Source: Rothia mucilaginosa ATCC 25296
GTDB lineage: Bacteria; Actinomycetota; Actinomycetes; Actinomycetales; Micrococcaceae
DNA: 64,000 bases
Assembly (NCBI RefSeq): GCF_000175615.1
Contig: NZ_ACVO01000007.1
Span: forward strand, 1-64,000
Direction: 5' to 3'
Shown: positions 18,295 to 25,882 of the stretch, piece after piece
Layout: every line of letters begins with the position of its first letter
Numbering within the stretch: the stretch's first letter is position 1
Notes under the pieces: generated by a model
What the model was told of the DNA's origin: nothing
The model's input: the letters and a program-made list of their open reading frames with translations, nothing else
Databases searched by the model: none
Program-made: the position numbers and the translations under genes

Positions 18295-18942
18295 CTACTC
18301 GGCAGAAGCCTGTGCCTTCAACTCGGCAGGCATAGCGTCTGCCAAAGAATTAGTTACGGGCTTCGCCTTGGTCGTGTCAATACGCTCGCGACCCTTGCGA
18401 CCGCCGGCGCCCTGCTCACGGCGAGCCTCTGCCTTACCGCGAAGCGGAGCCAGAACCATCACCATGTTGCGGCCATCCTGACGGGGGCGAGACTCAACGG
18501 TGCTCACCTCAGCCAGTTCAGCCGCCAGACGCTCCAGCAGACGCACACCCATCTCGGGGCGCTGCTGCTCACGACCACGGAACTGAATCATTGCCTTGAC
18601 CTTGTCACCACCGGAAAGGAAACGACGAGCGTGTCCAACCTTGGTTTCGTAGTCGTGGGTATCAATCTTCAGGCGGAAACGGATCTCCTTCAGAACGGCA
18701 TTAGCCTGCTTCTTGCGGGATTCACGAGCCTTGATTGCGGCTTCGTACTTGTACTTACCGTAATCCATGAGCTTGCACACGGGCGGCTTCGCGTTCGGGG
18801 CAACCTCGACCAGGTCGAGTTCGGCGTCCTCAGCCAGACGCAGAGCGTCCTTCAGAGGGACAACGCCTACCTGCTCGCCACCGGGACCGACAAGACGGAC
18901 CTCGGGAACGCGGATACGATCGTTAATGCGTGGTTCGCTAAT
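18295..18942 (-). CDS. infC: Translation initiation factor IF-3, ATT start
   Basis: IF-3 binds the 30S subunit and checks start-codon pairing. The protein has 215 residues: N-terminal domain ([19 protein letters not shown] onward), the linker of KxxE/R-rich residues and the C-terminal domain ([18 protein letters not shown] to about residue 170), plus a charged tail rich in Gly, Arg and Ala. The likely start is ATT at 18942, with AGGAG (18949-18953) ideally placed 6 nt upstream and the family N-terminus beginning exactly there. ATT starts are known for infC in many bacteria, where IF-3 rejects its own start codon and so limits its synthesis. The frame remains open upstream to 19071 but crosses a terminator hairpin. 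Confidence 0.95.
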   Translation of the reverse strand: MSEPRINDRIRVPEVRLVGPGGEQVGVVPLKDALRLAEDAELDLVEVAPNAKPPVCKLMDYGKYKYEAAIKARESRKKQANAVLKEIRFRLKIDTHDYETKVGHARRFLSGGDKVKAMIQFRGREQQRPEMGVRLLERLAAELAEVSTVESRPRQDGRNMVMVLAPLRGKAEARREQGAGGRKGRERIDTTKAKPVTNSLADAMPAELKAQASAE

Positions 18943-19289
18943 GACTAGCTCCTGTGCTCTGTGGGTTTCCCCGTGAATACTATCCGTTGCGGGCACTAAA
19001 AAAGCCCCCGCAGTTACACAAGCGGAGGCACAAACCAGCGTACGCCGAAAGCGGCGGACAAACCCGTTCACCTCAAAACTCGCAAACTAACGCCTGCGGC
19101 GGTCAACCGGGTGGGAGGCATGCTCCACTTGCAAACTGCCTACAACCATACCGCAGAATCCCCGACAGACGCAAGGAAATAGACGCAAAACACCATAAAA
19201 ATTGCGGGGACTCCTCCAGAAAGTCCCCAGAAGTGCCCACTCTTAAGGACGCATTTACCGAAACAAACGAAATATGAGATTCTAAGACT
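18943..19289. other. Divergent control region infC / DUF1844
   Basis: No gene seen. It contains the infC Shine-Dalgarno, the infC leader terminator (18998-19029) and the divergent promoters. The plus-strand gene at 19290 has no Shine-Dalgarno; GATTCT (19278-19283) lies 6 nt before its ATG and may be the -10 box of a leaderless mRNA. Confidence 0.5.
18998..19029 (-). terminator. Leader terminator (attenuator) upstream of infC
   Basis: On the minus strand GCCTCCGC and GCGGGGGC form an 8-bp stem with one G-U pair and a 10-nt loop, followed directly by TTTTTT. It lies 56 nt before the infC ATT codon and inside the leader, so it looks like a transcription attenuator for infC-rpmI-rplT. The strong T run makes the call good; what relieves it is unknown. 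Confidence 0.75.
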
Positions 19290-19712
19290 ATGAGCACTGA
19301 AAACACGAACTTCCGCTTCACCGCGGAAGAAGAAACCCCCGTACACGGCCACACCGAACTCACCGAAGAGCAGGTCGAAGCCGTCAACGAACAGCTGCGC
19401 GACATCGCAGACGTACCCGCCATCGAAATCATCAGCTCCGCAGCCATCCACATGATGAGCGCCGCAGCCGTCAAGTGCGGCCTGGCAGCAGACGAAAACG
19501 CCGACGACCTCAAGGACCTCGACGAAGCACGCAAGCTCATCACCGCACTGGCAGGCCTCGTCACCTCCGCAGCACCCGAAATCGGCTCCCAGCACGCAGC
19601 ACCCCTGCGCGACGGCCTGCGCACCCTGCAGCTCGCATTCCGCGAAGCATCCCCCTTCCCGGACGAGCCCGGCAAGGGCCCCGGCGAAAAGCTCACCGGC
19701 CCGGTCTACTAA
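19290..19712 (+). CDS. DUF1844 protein
   Basis: A 140-residue soluble protein of the actinobacterial DUF1844 family, whose function is unknown. The conserved core is the helical segment from about residue 40 to 125, including AIEIISSAAIHMMSAAAVKCGL and the DEARKLITALAGLV stretch. Its location next to infC and priA is a conserved actinobacterial arrangement, which suggests a link to translation or growth. No Shine-Dalgarno precedes ATG at 19290, so the mRNA may be leaderless. It is convergent with priA; a shared hairpin terminator follows. Confidence 0.85.
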   Translation: MSTENTNFRFTAEEETPVHGHTELTEEQVEAVNEQLRDIADVPAIEIISSAAIHMMSAAAVKCGLAADENADDLKDLDEARKLITALAGLVTSAAPEIGSQHAAPLRDGLRTLQLAFREASPFPDEPGKGPGEKLTGPVY

Positions 19713-19734
19713 ACCGTACCCGGTCTATTCACAG

Positions 19735-19775
19735 CGAAGCCCCGTCTCCCTCACACTGAGGAAGATGGGGCTTCG
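19735..19775. terminator. Bidirectional terminator between DUF1844 and priA
   Basis: A long stem from CGAAGCCCC to GGGGCTTCG, continuing with CTC/GAG pairs and two mismatches, closes on a 3-nt loop. It lies between convergent genes. The tails on both strands are only moderately T-rich. Confidence 0.75.
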
Positions 19776-19815
19776 TTACGTATAAAGTCTGTGCGGGTTA
19801 GCGGGAGCGGTATCT

Positions 19816-20598
19816 TTAGCGGAAGCCAGCAGCCTCAAGAGCCTGCTCAAAACTAAAGTTACCCACATACAGCGCCTTACCCAGCACCACGCCCTCCAAA
19901 CCATAAGGCACCATGGAACGCAGCTTCTCAAGATCAGCCAGCGACGCCACACCACCGGACGCCACCACCCGGCAGGCAGTCTGAGCCAGCACCTCATCCA
20001 GCAGCTCCGCACCGGGACCAGCCAGGGAACCGTCCTTGCTCACATCCGTAACGATATAGCGGCGCACGCCCGCACTCTCCAGCCACGCCAGCGCCTCCGC
20101 CAGGTCAGGGCCCGACCAGTCGGTACCGCGAGCCACAGTCACCCAGCCCCGCTCAGGGTTATAGCGGGCATCGAGCCCAAGAGCCAGAAGATCAGAATCG
20201 GCATAACGAGCCAGAGTGCTTTCAAGCCAGGAAGAATCCGCCAGAGCCGCACTGGTCACGTTCACGCGATCCGGGTTCAGGCTCAGGGCGCGCTCCAGAC
20301 TCTCAGCATTACGCACACCGCCGCTGACCTGAATACGAACCGGAGCGGAGTCGCGGGCATTCTCGGCACGGACGGCAGCAACCACCTCAGCCAGAACCTC
20401 AGTATTCGTGCCGCGACCAAACGCCAAATCAAGGTCAACCAGGTGAATCCAGCGAGCACCAGCCTTCACCCAGGTCAGAGCCGCCTCAACAGGGTCAAGG
20501 CGCTGCTCACCACCGGACAGGGTGCCACCCACCGGGCGCACCGCATAGCCTTCAGAAATATCAACAGCGGGCAGAAGTTCAAGAACGGGTGCAGACAT
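19816..20598 (-). CDS. priA: PriA/HisA sugar isomerase
   Basis: A 260-residue (beta-alpha)8-barrel that opens the ProFAR ring in histidine synthesis. In actinobacteria lacking trpF the same protein (PriA) also isomerises phosphoribosyl anthranilate in tryptophan synthesis. Visible are LLPAVDISEGYAVR at the N-terminus with catalytic Asp, the GGVRNAESL phosphate loop and the YIVTDVSKDGSLAGP segment with the second catalytic Asp, then ASGGVASLADL. The ATG at 20598 overlaps the TAA of the upstream hisH-like gene by one base (TAATG), so the two are translationally coupled. It is convergent with DUF1844. Confidence 0.93.
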   Translation of the reverse strand: MSAPVLELLPAVDISEGYAVRPVGGTLSGGEQRLDPVEAALTWVKAGARWIHLVDLDLAFGRGTNTEVLAEVVAAVRAENARDSAPVRIQVSGGVRNAESLERALSLNPDRVNVTSAALADSSWLESTLARYADSDLLALGLDARYNPERGWVTVARGTDWSGPDLAEALAWLESAGVRRYIVTDVSKDGSLAGPGAELLDEVLAQTACRVVASGGVASLADLEKLRSMVPYGLEGVVLGKALYVGNFSFEQALEAAGFR

Positions 20599-21350
20599 TA
20601 GTTACCTCCCGCAGCAGTAGCGGAGTCGCCAGAAAACAGGCGACCGGTCACCGTCAGGGACGCAACCCAGCGGCGCATAAACTCCGCCCCCAGCTCGCCA
20701 GAACCTACCGGACAGAACTGCACCGCCGTCAGCGGACCGTTCTCAACCGCCGCGATATAGGCGGGCTCGGTGACAGTCCAAGTCACCGCCGGAGGGGCAA
20801 TATATTCAATGCTCTGATCAAAAGCCCACTCAAAAACGCCGTGCTCAGACTTGAAGTGAGCCTCGCCCTCAAGATCCTTGAGCAGCACACTATCGGAGGA
20901 AGAACGCAGGGCAGAAACACCGGGCACCAAGTCGCGGGTAGAAAGCTCCACGCTCTCGCCGGGCCACTCCCCCATGCACTGAACCTGAACCTGCCCCATC
21001 TGCGGATGCTCCACCGTAACCGAATCGAAGAGGCAACTCAGTGCTGCACCGGCAACCAACACCGGACGACCACCGGCAACACGGCGACCAATCACACGCT
21101 CAGCGTCCTTAGCTTTCAGGTCTTCATACGCCTCAAGAGAGCTCGCACCGCCGGTAACCACCATGCCGTCAGCCTCACGCAGCTGATCGGGCACAGCGGT
21201 CACGATGACCTCCGCCCCCGCATCCTGAAGAAGCTTCACCAGGGCGCCACGAGTTCCGGGTTCCCCCAAAACGGCAACCACAGGACGAGCAGTCTGAGCA
21301 TTCTGTACAGATTCAGTTTCGACGGGTGCGGATTCAACGGGAACAGGCAT
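20598..21350 (-). CDS. HisH-like protein without catalytic triad
   Basis: A 250-residue protein with the overall plan of HisH, the glutaminase subunit of imidazole glycerol phosphate synthase: the segment IIGRR-like ERVIGRRVAGGRPVL (84-98), a GEWPG stretch and AAVENGPLTAVQF (200-212) align by eye with HisH. The catalytic residues are gone. Where HisH has GICxGMQ, this protein has VAGAALS (99-105), with Gly101 at the cysteine position; QFHPE is replaced by QFCPV (211-215), losing His and Glu; the oxyanion loop PGVGAF is replaced by TGGASS. AGGAG precedes ATG at 21350. It overlaps priA by one base and follows the LysM gene. It is either a pseudo-glutaminase or a decayed hisH; hisF is not in the window. 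Confidence 0.8.
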   Translation of the reverse strand: MPVPVESAPVETESVQNAQTARPVVAVLGEPGTRGALVKLLQDAGAEVIVTAVPDQLREADGMVVTGGASSLEAYEDLKAKDAERVIGRRVAGGRPVLVAGAALSCLFDSVTVEHPQMGQVQVQCMGEWPGESVELSTRDLVPGVSALRSSSDSVLLKDLEGEAHFKSEHGVFEWAFDQSIEYIAPPAVTWTVTEPAYIAAVENGPLTAVQFCPVGSGELGAEFMRRWVASLTVTGRLFSGDSATAAGGN

Positions 21351-21469
21351 CGGTGCGCTCCTATTTCATAGGCTCAAGAATTCGGCTCAAGCGCTCTAGC
21401 TTGAGAGATAGCGGATTCGGAGTCAAGACATCAAGCTCATGCAGAAGCCAACCACACGCGGGTCCATGC

Positions 21470-22093
21470 TTAGCGCTGAGTCTGAGGAATTTCCAGACGC
21501 TGACCGGCATCAACAGAGGTGCTGGTCAACGAGTTCAACTCCATAATACGAACCACAGTATCACGGGTGTCACCCTGCGGATCCACCGCCTGAGCAATAT
21601 CCCACAGGGTCTCTCCGTGCTTGACCACAACGACGGTTCGAGTCACCGAAGCGTTCTCCACGGAGGCAGAAGCCGCCGGACCAAAGAAGCTAATAGCGCC
21701 GAGCACAATCAGTGCCGCCAAAGTCAGCAGAGGCAGACCCTTCAGGAAACCGCGCACAGTGCCAAGACGACGAATAGAAGAGGGAACCGCGCGCAGAAGC
21801 TCGCCACCCTTAGCCAGAAGAGCACTCTTCGCGCCAGGCGCCTGAGCCGCAGAAGATGTCTGAGCAGAAACGGCGGGAGCGTGGGCGGTCTGAGCCACCT
21901 GAGCAGGACGGGGTGTATGAGCCGCACGAGAAGAGCGAACAGACTGCGAAGACACAGTCACACGAGAACGCCCCTGCACGGTGCGGGCGGACACGGTGCT
22001 GGCGGACGCAGTGCGGGCGGGGTGAAGTACCACCAAACCTGCCGGAAGGTGTGCAGAAGTGCCACGAGAAGCAATAGGTGCTGCAGTAGTCAT
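21470..22093 (-). CDS. LysM protein, probable SOS division inhibitor
   Basis: A 207-residue protein with a long Ala/Ser/Arg-rich N-terminal cytoplasmic part (1-115), one membrane helix (about 118-137, LPLLTLAALIVLGAISFFG) and a C-terminal extracytoplasmic LysM domain (about 150-205, VVKHGETLWDIAQAVDP to RLEIPQ) that would bind peptidoglycan. LysM proteins divergent from lexA are known as SOS-induced division inhibitors: YneA in Bacillus and DivS at the same place in corynebacteria. The promoter at 22487-22492 overlaps a LexA-type box, which supports that role. AAAGGAACC precedes ATG at 22093. The leader is about 390 nt long and highly structured. The function is inferred from context and domain. 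Confidence 0.8.
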   Translation of the reverse strand: MTTAAPIASRGTSAHLPAGLVVLHPARTASASTVSARTVQGRSRVTVSSQSVRSSRAAHTPRPAQVAQTAHAPAVSAQTSSAAQAPGAKSALLAKGGELLRAVPSSIRRLGTVRGFLKGLPLLTLAALIVLGAISFFGPAASASVENASVTRTVVVVKHGETLWDIAQAVDPQGDTRDTVVRIMELNSLTSTSVDAGQRLEIPQTQR

Positions 22094-22173
22094 TGTGGTT
22101 CCTTTCTCTCAGCTCGCCCCGGGGTTACCCCGCGGGTCTAGCAATGCCGAGCGATGCCCGCTCGGAGGTCCTA

Positions 22174-22217
22174 GTTGAGTGATAACTATGGAGTGGTGAT
22201 TGTTAGGCGATAACTAT
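22174..22217. repeat. Direct repeat in LysM leader
   Basis: GTTGAGTGATAACTAT (22174-22189) and GTTAGGCGATAACTAT (22202-22217) match at 13 of 16 positions with a 28-bp period. They lie in the transcribed leader of the LysM gene and could be protein or RNA binding sites. Confidence 0.6.
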
Positions 22218-22308
22218 TGGGTAGCTATTCTCTAGTTAGGTCAGAGCGTCGGGTGTACCGGGCTGCGCGGGGTCGCACTGGGTGACCTCGGAACCCCATC
22301 CCCTGCGC

Positions 22309-22364
22309 TCTCTCTTCGCCAGATGCTCCCTAGAGCATCCGAGGTAGATCATGCGAAGAGAGAG
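22309..22364 (-). other. Composite RNA hairpin in LysM leader
   Basis: CTCTCTCTTCGC at about 22309-22320 pairs perfectly with GCGAAGAGAGAG (about 22353-22364). Inside, GATGCTC and GAGCATC (22322-22339) form a second perfect 7-bp stem. The element is in the presumed 5' leader of the LysM mRNA on the minus strand. No T tail follows, so it is not a simple terminator. Confidence 0.6.
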
Positions 22365-22486
22365 GCAGAGGATTCGAATACATTCGAACACTCATTCACT
22401 CTCGTCTCCCGGAAGGCTCCGGGTCGAATCTTCGAATATTTTTCGAACATTCACCCGTAAATCCTGAATTTCAGGAGAGATTCAAG

Positions 22487-22509
22487 AGTATATACGAACT
22501 CTTGTTCTA
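22487..22509 (-). promoter_or_regulatory. SOS promoter of the LysM gene (LexA box + -10)
   Basis: The box ACGAACTCTTGTTCTA (22494-22509) has the perfect GAAC-N4-GTTC core of actinobacterial and Gram-positive LexA sites. On the minus strand TATACT (22487-22492) follows it after one base, so the LexA site occupies the spacer of a leftward promoter. Repressor binding would block polymerase. The transcript would have a leader of about 390 nt before the LysM ATG at 22093. Confidence 0.7.
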
Positions 22510-22572
22510 AAGTCTAGCAGAGATGTACTAAAAATTTCTTCGAGTTTCGAAGAAAAAATCTAGAATATTTGT

Positions 22573-22601
22573 TTGAGTTTTTCGGTGTAGTGTTCTACAC
22601 T
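22573..22601 (+). promoter_or_regulatory. Probable lexA promoter
   Basis: TTGAGT (22573-22578), 17 nt and TACACT (22596-22601) form a good sigma70-type promoter pointing to lexA. The -10 box overlaps the inverted repeat GTGTAG-TGTT-CTACAC (22585-22600), a possible operator. A 9-bp palindrome arm pair, TTTCTTCGA and TCGAAGAAA, lies just upstream at 22535-22555. The mRNA leader would be about 325 nt. Confidence 0.6.
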
Positions 22602-22931
22602 GGTGTCAAGAGACGTTCCACACGCTCCTGATGAGTCCTACTCACAGCAGGTTTCTGTACCCGTTACAGCTTGGTTCTGTATCGAATGCAGGTGCTGCTG
22701 ACTGAGTTTTATAGGGCGGAGGCGCATACTCGTTGCCTGCATATCGCTCCGGCACGGCTAGAATTCCTCCACCCCCTGACGAGATAAGACCCATTTCGGC
22801 AGAACCAAAAAATTTTTAGGACTTCACCAGAAAACGTGTAAAGCACCCATCCGTGCCCCGACCGGACTGTGTCTCATACAGACTGCAGAGACCGGAATAC
22901 AGAAATCGGGGCACAGACCGAAGGAAAAGAA

Positions 22932-23606
22932 ATGGCAACAGCACCCCGTCCGGCGCTGACCGCGCGCCAGCAGAAGATTCTTGACGCGATCCGCACCGAG
23001 ATTGAACAAAAGGGTTACCCGCCGTCCATGCGCCAGATTGGTGACATGGTGGGTCTTGCGTCCCTGTCCTCGGTCACTCACCAGCTCGGTCGCCTCGAGA
23101 CCATGGGCTACATTCGCCGCGACCCCAAGCTCCCCCGCGCCATTGAGGTGCTGGATGAGAACGGCGTCGGCATCCACGGTAGCGCTTCCTCTTCCCTGCC
23201 CGAGCTGCCGAACTTCGAAGTCGGCGATGAAGACCTCGTACCCGTTCCCCTGGTTGGACGAATTGCAGCGGGCGGCCCCATTACCGCCGAGCAGTCCGTG
23301 GAGGATGTGCTCGCTCTGCCCCGCCAGCTGGTCGGTAGCGGCAAGCTCTTCATGCTCAAGGTCAAGGGCGATTCCATGATTGACGCCGCGATTTGCGACG
23401 GTGACTGGGTGGTCGTCCGCGAACAGCACACCGCTGACAATGGCGATATCGTTGCCGCTCTGCTTGACGATGAAGCAACCGTGAAGGTGTTCCGTCAGGT
23501 CGACGGTCACACCTGGCTCATGCCGCGCAACTCCAACTACGAGCCGATTATGGGCGACCGCGCAACCGTCATGGGTAAGGTCGTCTCCGTGCTGCGCAGT
23601 CTCTAA
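22932..23606 (+). CDS. lexA: SOS repressor LexA
   Basis: LexA represses DNA-damage genes and cleaves itself when RecA is activated. The 224-residue protein has an N-terminal winged helix (8-70, [20 protein letters not shown] and the recognition helix around [13 protein letters not shown]), the cleavage site Ala113-Gly114 in RIAAGGP, catalytic Ser148 in GDSM and Lys185 in TVKVF. AAGGAAAAG precedes ATG at 22932; an earlier in-frame ATG at 22869 has no Shine-Dalgarno. It is divergent from the LysM gene and convergent with the DinG-type helicase gene. A strong two-way terminator follows. Confidence 0.97.
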   Translation: MATAPRPALTARQQKILDAIRTEIEQKGYPPSMRQIGDMVGLASLSSVTHQLGRLETMGYIRRDPKLPRAIEVLDENGVGIHGSASSSLPELPNFEVGDEDLVPVPLVGRIAAGGPITAEQSVEDVLALPRQLVGSGKLFMLKVKGDSMIDAAICDGDWVVVREQHTADNGDIVAALLDDEATVKVFRQVDGHTWLMPRNSNYEPIMGDRATVMGKVVSVLRSL

Positions 23607-23657
23607 ACAGCCACAGCTTCTAAAAGACATAGCCGCGAGGCTTTTAGCTCTATATAA

Positions 23658-23705
23658 AAATCACCCCGGTGATACGTGAACATTTACGTATCACCGGGGT
23701 GATTT
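23658..23705. terminator. Bidirectional terminator lexA / dinG
   Basis: A perfect 20-bp inverted repeat beginning AAATCACCCCGGTGATACGT with an 8-nt loop lies between the convergent genes. T-rich tails follow on both strands (TTTCTATATTTC on plus, TTTTTATATAG on minus). Confidence 0.9.
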
Positions 23706-23803
23706 CTATATTTCTACAGCGAATATTTTCAAAGCGGCTATTTCCACAGCGGATATTCCTAAATCAGAGCGCGGCGCTGCCAGGATGGATCTTCTTACCC
23801 GAG

Positions 23804-25876
23804 CTAACGCTCAATACTCGCCGAAAGACGAGCCAGCGCACCAATCACGGCTGCCTTATTCTGCGTTGACCACATCGGCGGCATCGCCTTCATCAAGAAA
23901 CCGCCGTAGCGTTTAGTCGCCACGCGAGAATCCAGCACAGCCACCACGCCGCGGTCAGACACCGAACGGATCAGACGGCCCGCCCCCTGCGCCATACGAA
24001 TCGCCGCATGGTGAGCAGAAACCGCCATAAAGCCGTTACCGCGGTGACGGTTCACCGCCTCCGTACGAGCCTGCGCAATCGGGTCATCCGGGCGGGGGAA
24101 CGGGATGCGGTCCATCACCACCAGGCGGCAAGAGTCACCGGGAACGTCCACGCCCTGCCACAGGCTCATCGTTCCGAACAGGCATGAGTCAACGTCCTCG
24201 CTGAACTCCTCCACCAGAGCCTTGAGCGAAGACTCACCCTGCAGAAGAACGTTCAGGTCGCTGTGCTCACGCATGTACTCGGCGGCACGCTCGGCGGCAC
24301 GCTTCGAGGAGAACAGTCCCAGGGCGCCGCCCTCCGAGGCCTCGCACAGCTCACGCAGGCGCTCCAGCTGACCCTCGTGCACACCGAATCCCGGAGGTTT
24401 CAAATCCCCGGCGACGTACATGATGCCCTGCTTGCGGTAGTCGAAAGGCGAACCTACGTCGATGCTCGTCCAGCGCGGCGCGCCCTCGCCCTGCAGTCCC
24501 AGGGCACCGGCGGCAACGTCAAAAGAGTCACCCACCGTCAGGGTTGCACTCGTCAGAATCACGGTGCGGTCAGCGAACAGGCCGTCACGTAGCTGCAGGC
24601 CAACGCTCAACGGGGCGATGTTCAGGGTCGCCGGGTCGGTATCAGAAGCAGCCACGTAGCGGCCGTTCTCCCAACCACCCTGACGAGAAATCCACAGCAC
24701 GTCCTGCTCGCCCGAAGCCTCCAGAATGCGGCTACTCATATCGTGCACCTCAGAGACACGCGAGCGCGCCATCTGCAGGCCGGCATCAACGTCCTGACCG
24801 TCCGGTTTGGTATCGGACAGGGCGGTGCGGGAGGCATCGTTGACCGCAGAAATAGCGGTCAAAAGGCGACCATCCAGGCCCTTCAGCAGGCCCTCGGCAA
24901 GACCCTCGAACGCGGTCTCCAGGGTGCCGGCAGCCATTTCCAGTGCGCCGGAATCAGCCTTCGAATGCTTCTTCACGCTACGCGCCGCACGGCGAACCAT
25001 CGCAACCGTCAAAGAACCAGACACGGCACCGGTCACCCGGTCCACCAGCTCATGAGCCTCATCAATAATGACCGTCTCATGTTCGGGCAGAACCTTCATG
25101 CCTTCAAAAGCGTTAATCGCCAGCAGGGAGTGGTTCGTAATGACAATATCAGCCTCAGCGGCACGGCTACGCGCCATCTCGCTAAAGCACTCTTCCACCA
25201 GCGGGCAGCGGCGACCCAGACACTCGGCGGCGCTGACCGATACCTGAGCCCATGCGCGGTCAGAGACGCCGGGCTTCAGCTCGTCACGGTCGCCGGTCTC
25301 AGTGCGGTCCGCCCACTCGCGCAGGCGCATCACTTCCTCACCCACGCGCGAGGTCGAAGAAGGCATGTCAAAGAGAGCATCCGGCTCGTCTTCCGGGTAG
25401 CCGCCCTCCAGCTTGTGCAGGCAGAGGTAGTTGTTGCGGCCCTTAAGCAGAGCCACCTGCGCCTGCGACTCCGGGCGCGGCTCCAGCGCTTGTAGAAGAC
25501 GCGGAATATCGCGGTTCACAATCTGCGCCTGCAGGGCAAGAGTCGCCGTCGCAACCACAATCGGCTGGTCCGACTCCCCCACCCGCGCCAGGGCAGGCAC
25601 CAGGTAGCCCAGGGACTTACCGGTACCGGTACCCGCCTGAACCAGCAGGTGACGCTGCAGTTCAAGAGCCTGCGCCACATACGCCACCATGGTGCGCTGA
25701 CCGGCACGATTCTGACCGCCAGTGGCGGCAACCGCCTCGTCCAGCAGGGTCAGGGCATCCTTCGCACCGGGCAGGGTCTCAAGCTCCTGCCCGGTGAATC
25801 GGGTGCTGTCGGTCGCCGGTCCGGGCAAAGTTCCCGGGGCGTTTTTGGGCGCGTTGATGCTCTCGGTCACGCTCAT
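23804..25876 (-). CDS. dinG: DinG-type ATP-dependent helicase
   Basis: A 690-residue superfamily 2 helicase of the XPD/DinG branch. Motifs: AGTGTGKSLGYLVPAL (Walker A), the iron-sulfur cluster cysteines in NYLCLHKL, ECLGRRC and EECFSE, VIIDEAHE (DEAH box), VILTSATL (motif III), LWQGVDVPGD (motif V) and QGAGRLIRS (motif VI). DinG enzymes unwind R-loops and forked DNA and are damage-inducible in E. coli; here the gene faces lexA but no LexA box was seen before it. The start ATG at 25876 lies 6 nt after the hflX stop, with AGGAG only 3 nt from ATG overlapping that stop, so it is probably cotranscribed with hflX. Confidence 0.92.
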   Translation of the reverse strand: MSVTESINAPKNAPGTLPGPATDSTRFTGQELETLPGAKDALTLLDEAVAATGGQNRAGQRTMVAYVAQALELQRHLLVQAGTGTGKSLGYLVPALARVGESDQPIVVATATLALQAQIVNRDIPRLLQALEPRPESQAQVALLKGRNNYLCLHKLEGGYPEDEPDALFDMPSSTSRVGEEVMRLREWADRTETGDRDELKPGVSDRAWAQVSVSAAECLGRRCPLVEECFSEMARSRAAEADIVITNHSLLAINAFEGMKVLPEHETVIIDEAHELVDRVTGAVSGSLTVAMVRRAARSVKKHSKADSGALEMAAGTLETAFEGLAEGLLKGLDGRLLTAISAVNDASRTALSDTKPDGQDVDAGLQMARSRVSEVHDMSSRILEASGEQDVLWISRQGGWENGRYVAASDTDPATLNIAPLSVGLQLRDGLFADRTVILTSATLTVGDSFDVAAGALGLQGEGAPRWTSIDVGSPFDYRKQGIMYVAGDLKPPGFGVHEGQLERLRELCEASEGGALGLFSSKRAAERAAEYMREHSDLNVLLQGESSLKALVEEFSEDVDSCLFGTMSLWQGVDVPGDSCRLVVMDRIPFPRPDDPIAQARTEAVNRHRGNGFMAVSAHHAAIRMAQGAGRLIRSVSDRGVVAVLDSRVATKRYGGFLMKAMPPMWSTQNKAAVIGALARLSASIER

Positions 25877-25882
25877 ACGCTC

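Larger units (their letters stand above)
22094..22931. other. 838-bp divergent regulatory region LysM / lexA
   Basis: No protein gene is supported here; a 24-codon frame at 22631-22705 has no ribosome-binding site. From left to right the region holds GC hairpins (22117-22136, 22147-22165), a 16-bp direct repeat (22174-22189 and 22202-22217), a large composite hairpin (22309-22364), several TTCGAA words (22373-22450), a LexA-type box (22494-22509) with a minus-strand -10 box beside it, a palindrome (22535-22555) and the plus-strand lexA promoter (22573-22601). From there to the lexA start are about 325 bases, also rich in inverted repeats. Confidence 0.6.

Noticed and set aside
22240..22330. 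Possible c-di-AMP (ydaO-type) riboswitch before the LysM gene
   Set aside because: The GGGGAAC-like words suggested it, but the conserved order of ydaO elements is not present on either strand.
22373..22450. Several TTCGAA pairs as LexA sites
   Set aside because: The spacing between half-sites (2, 4 or 5) differs from the 6 bases between CGAA and TTCG in real LexA boxes; only 22494-22509 fits.
22624..22660. CTGATGAGTCC, the start of a classic hammerhead ribozyme core
   Set aside because: The required CGAAA segment and the three helices are not found near it.
22631..22705. A 24-codon frame in the lexA leader
   Set aside because: No Shine-Dalgarno, ordinary chance length. Kept only as a point to check by ribosome profiling.
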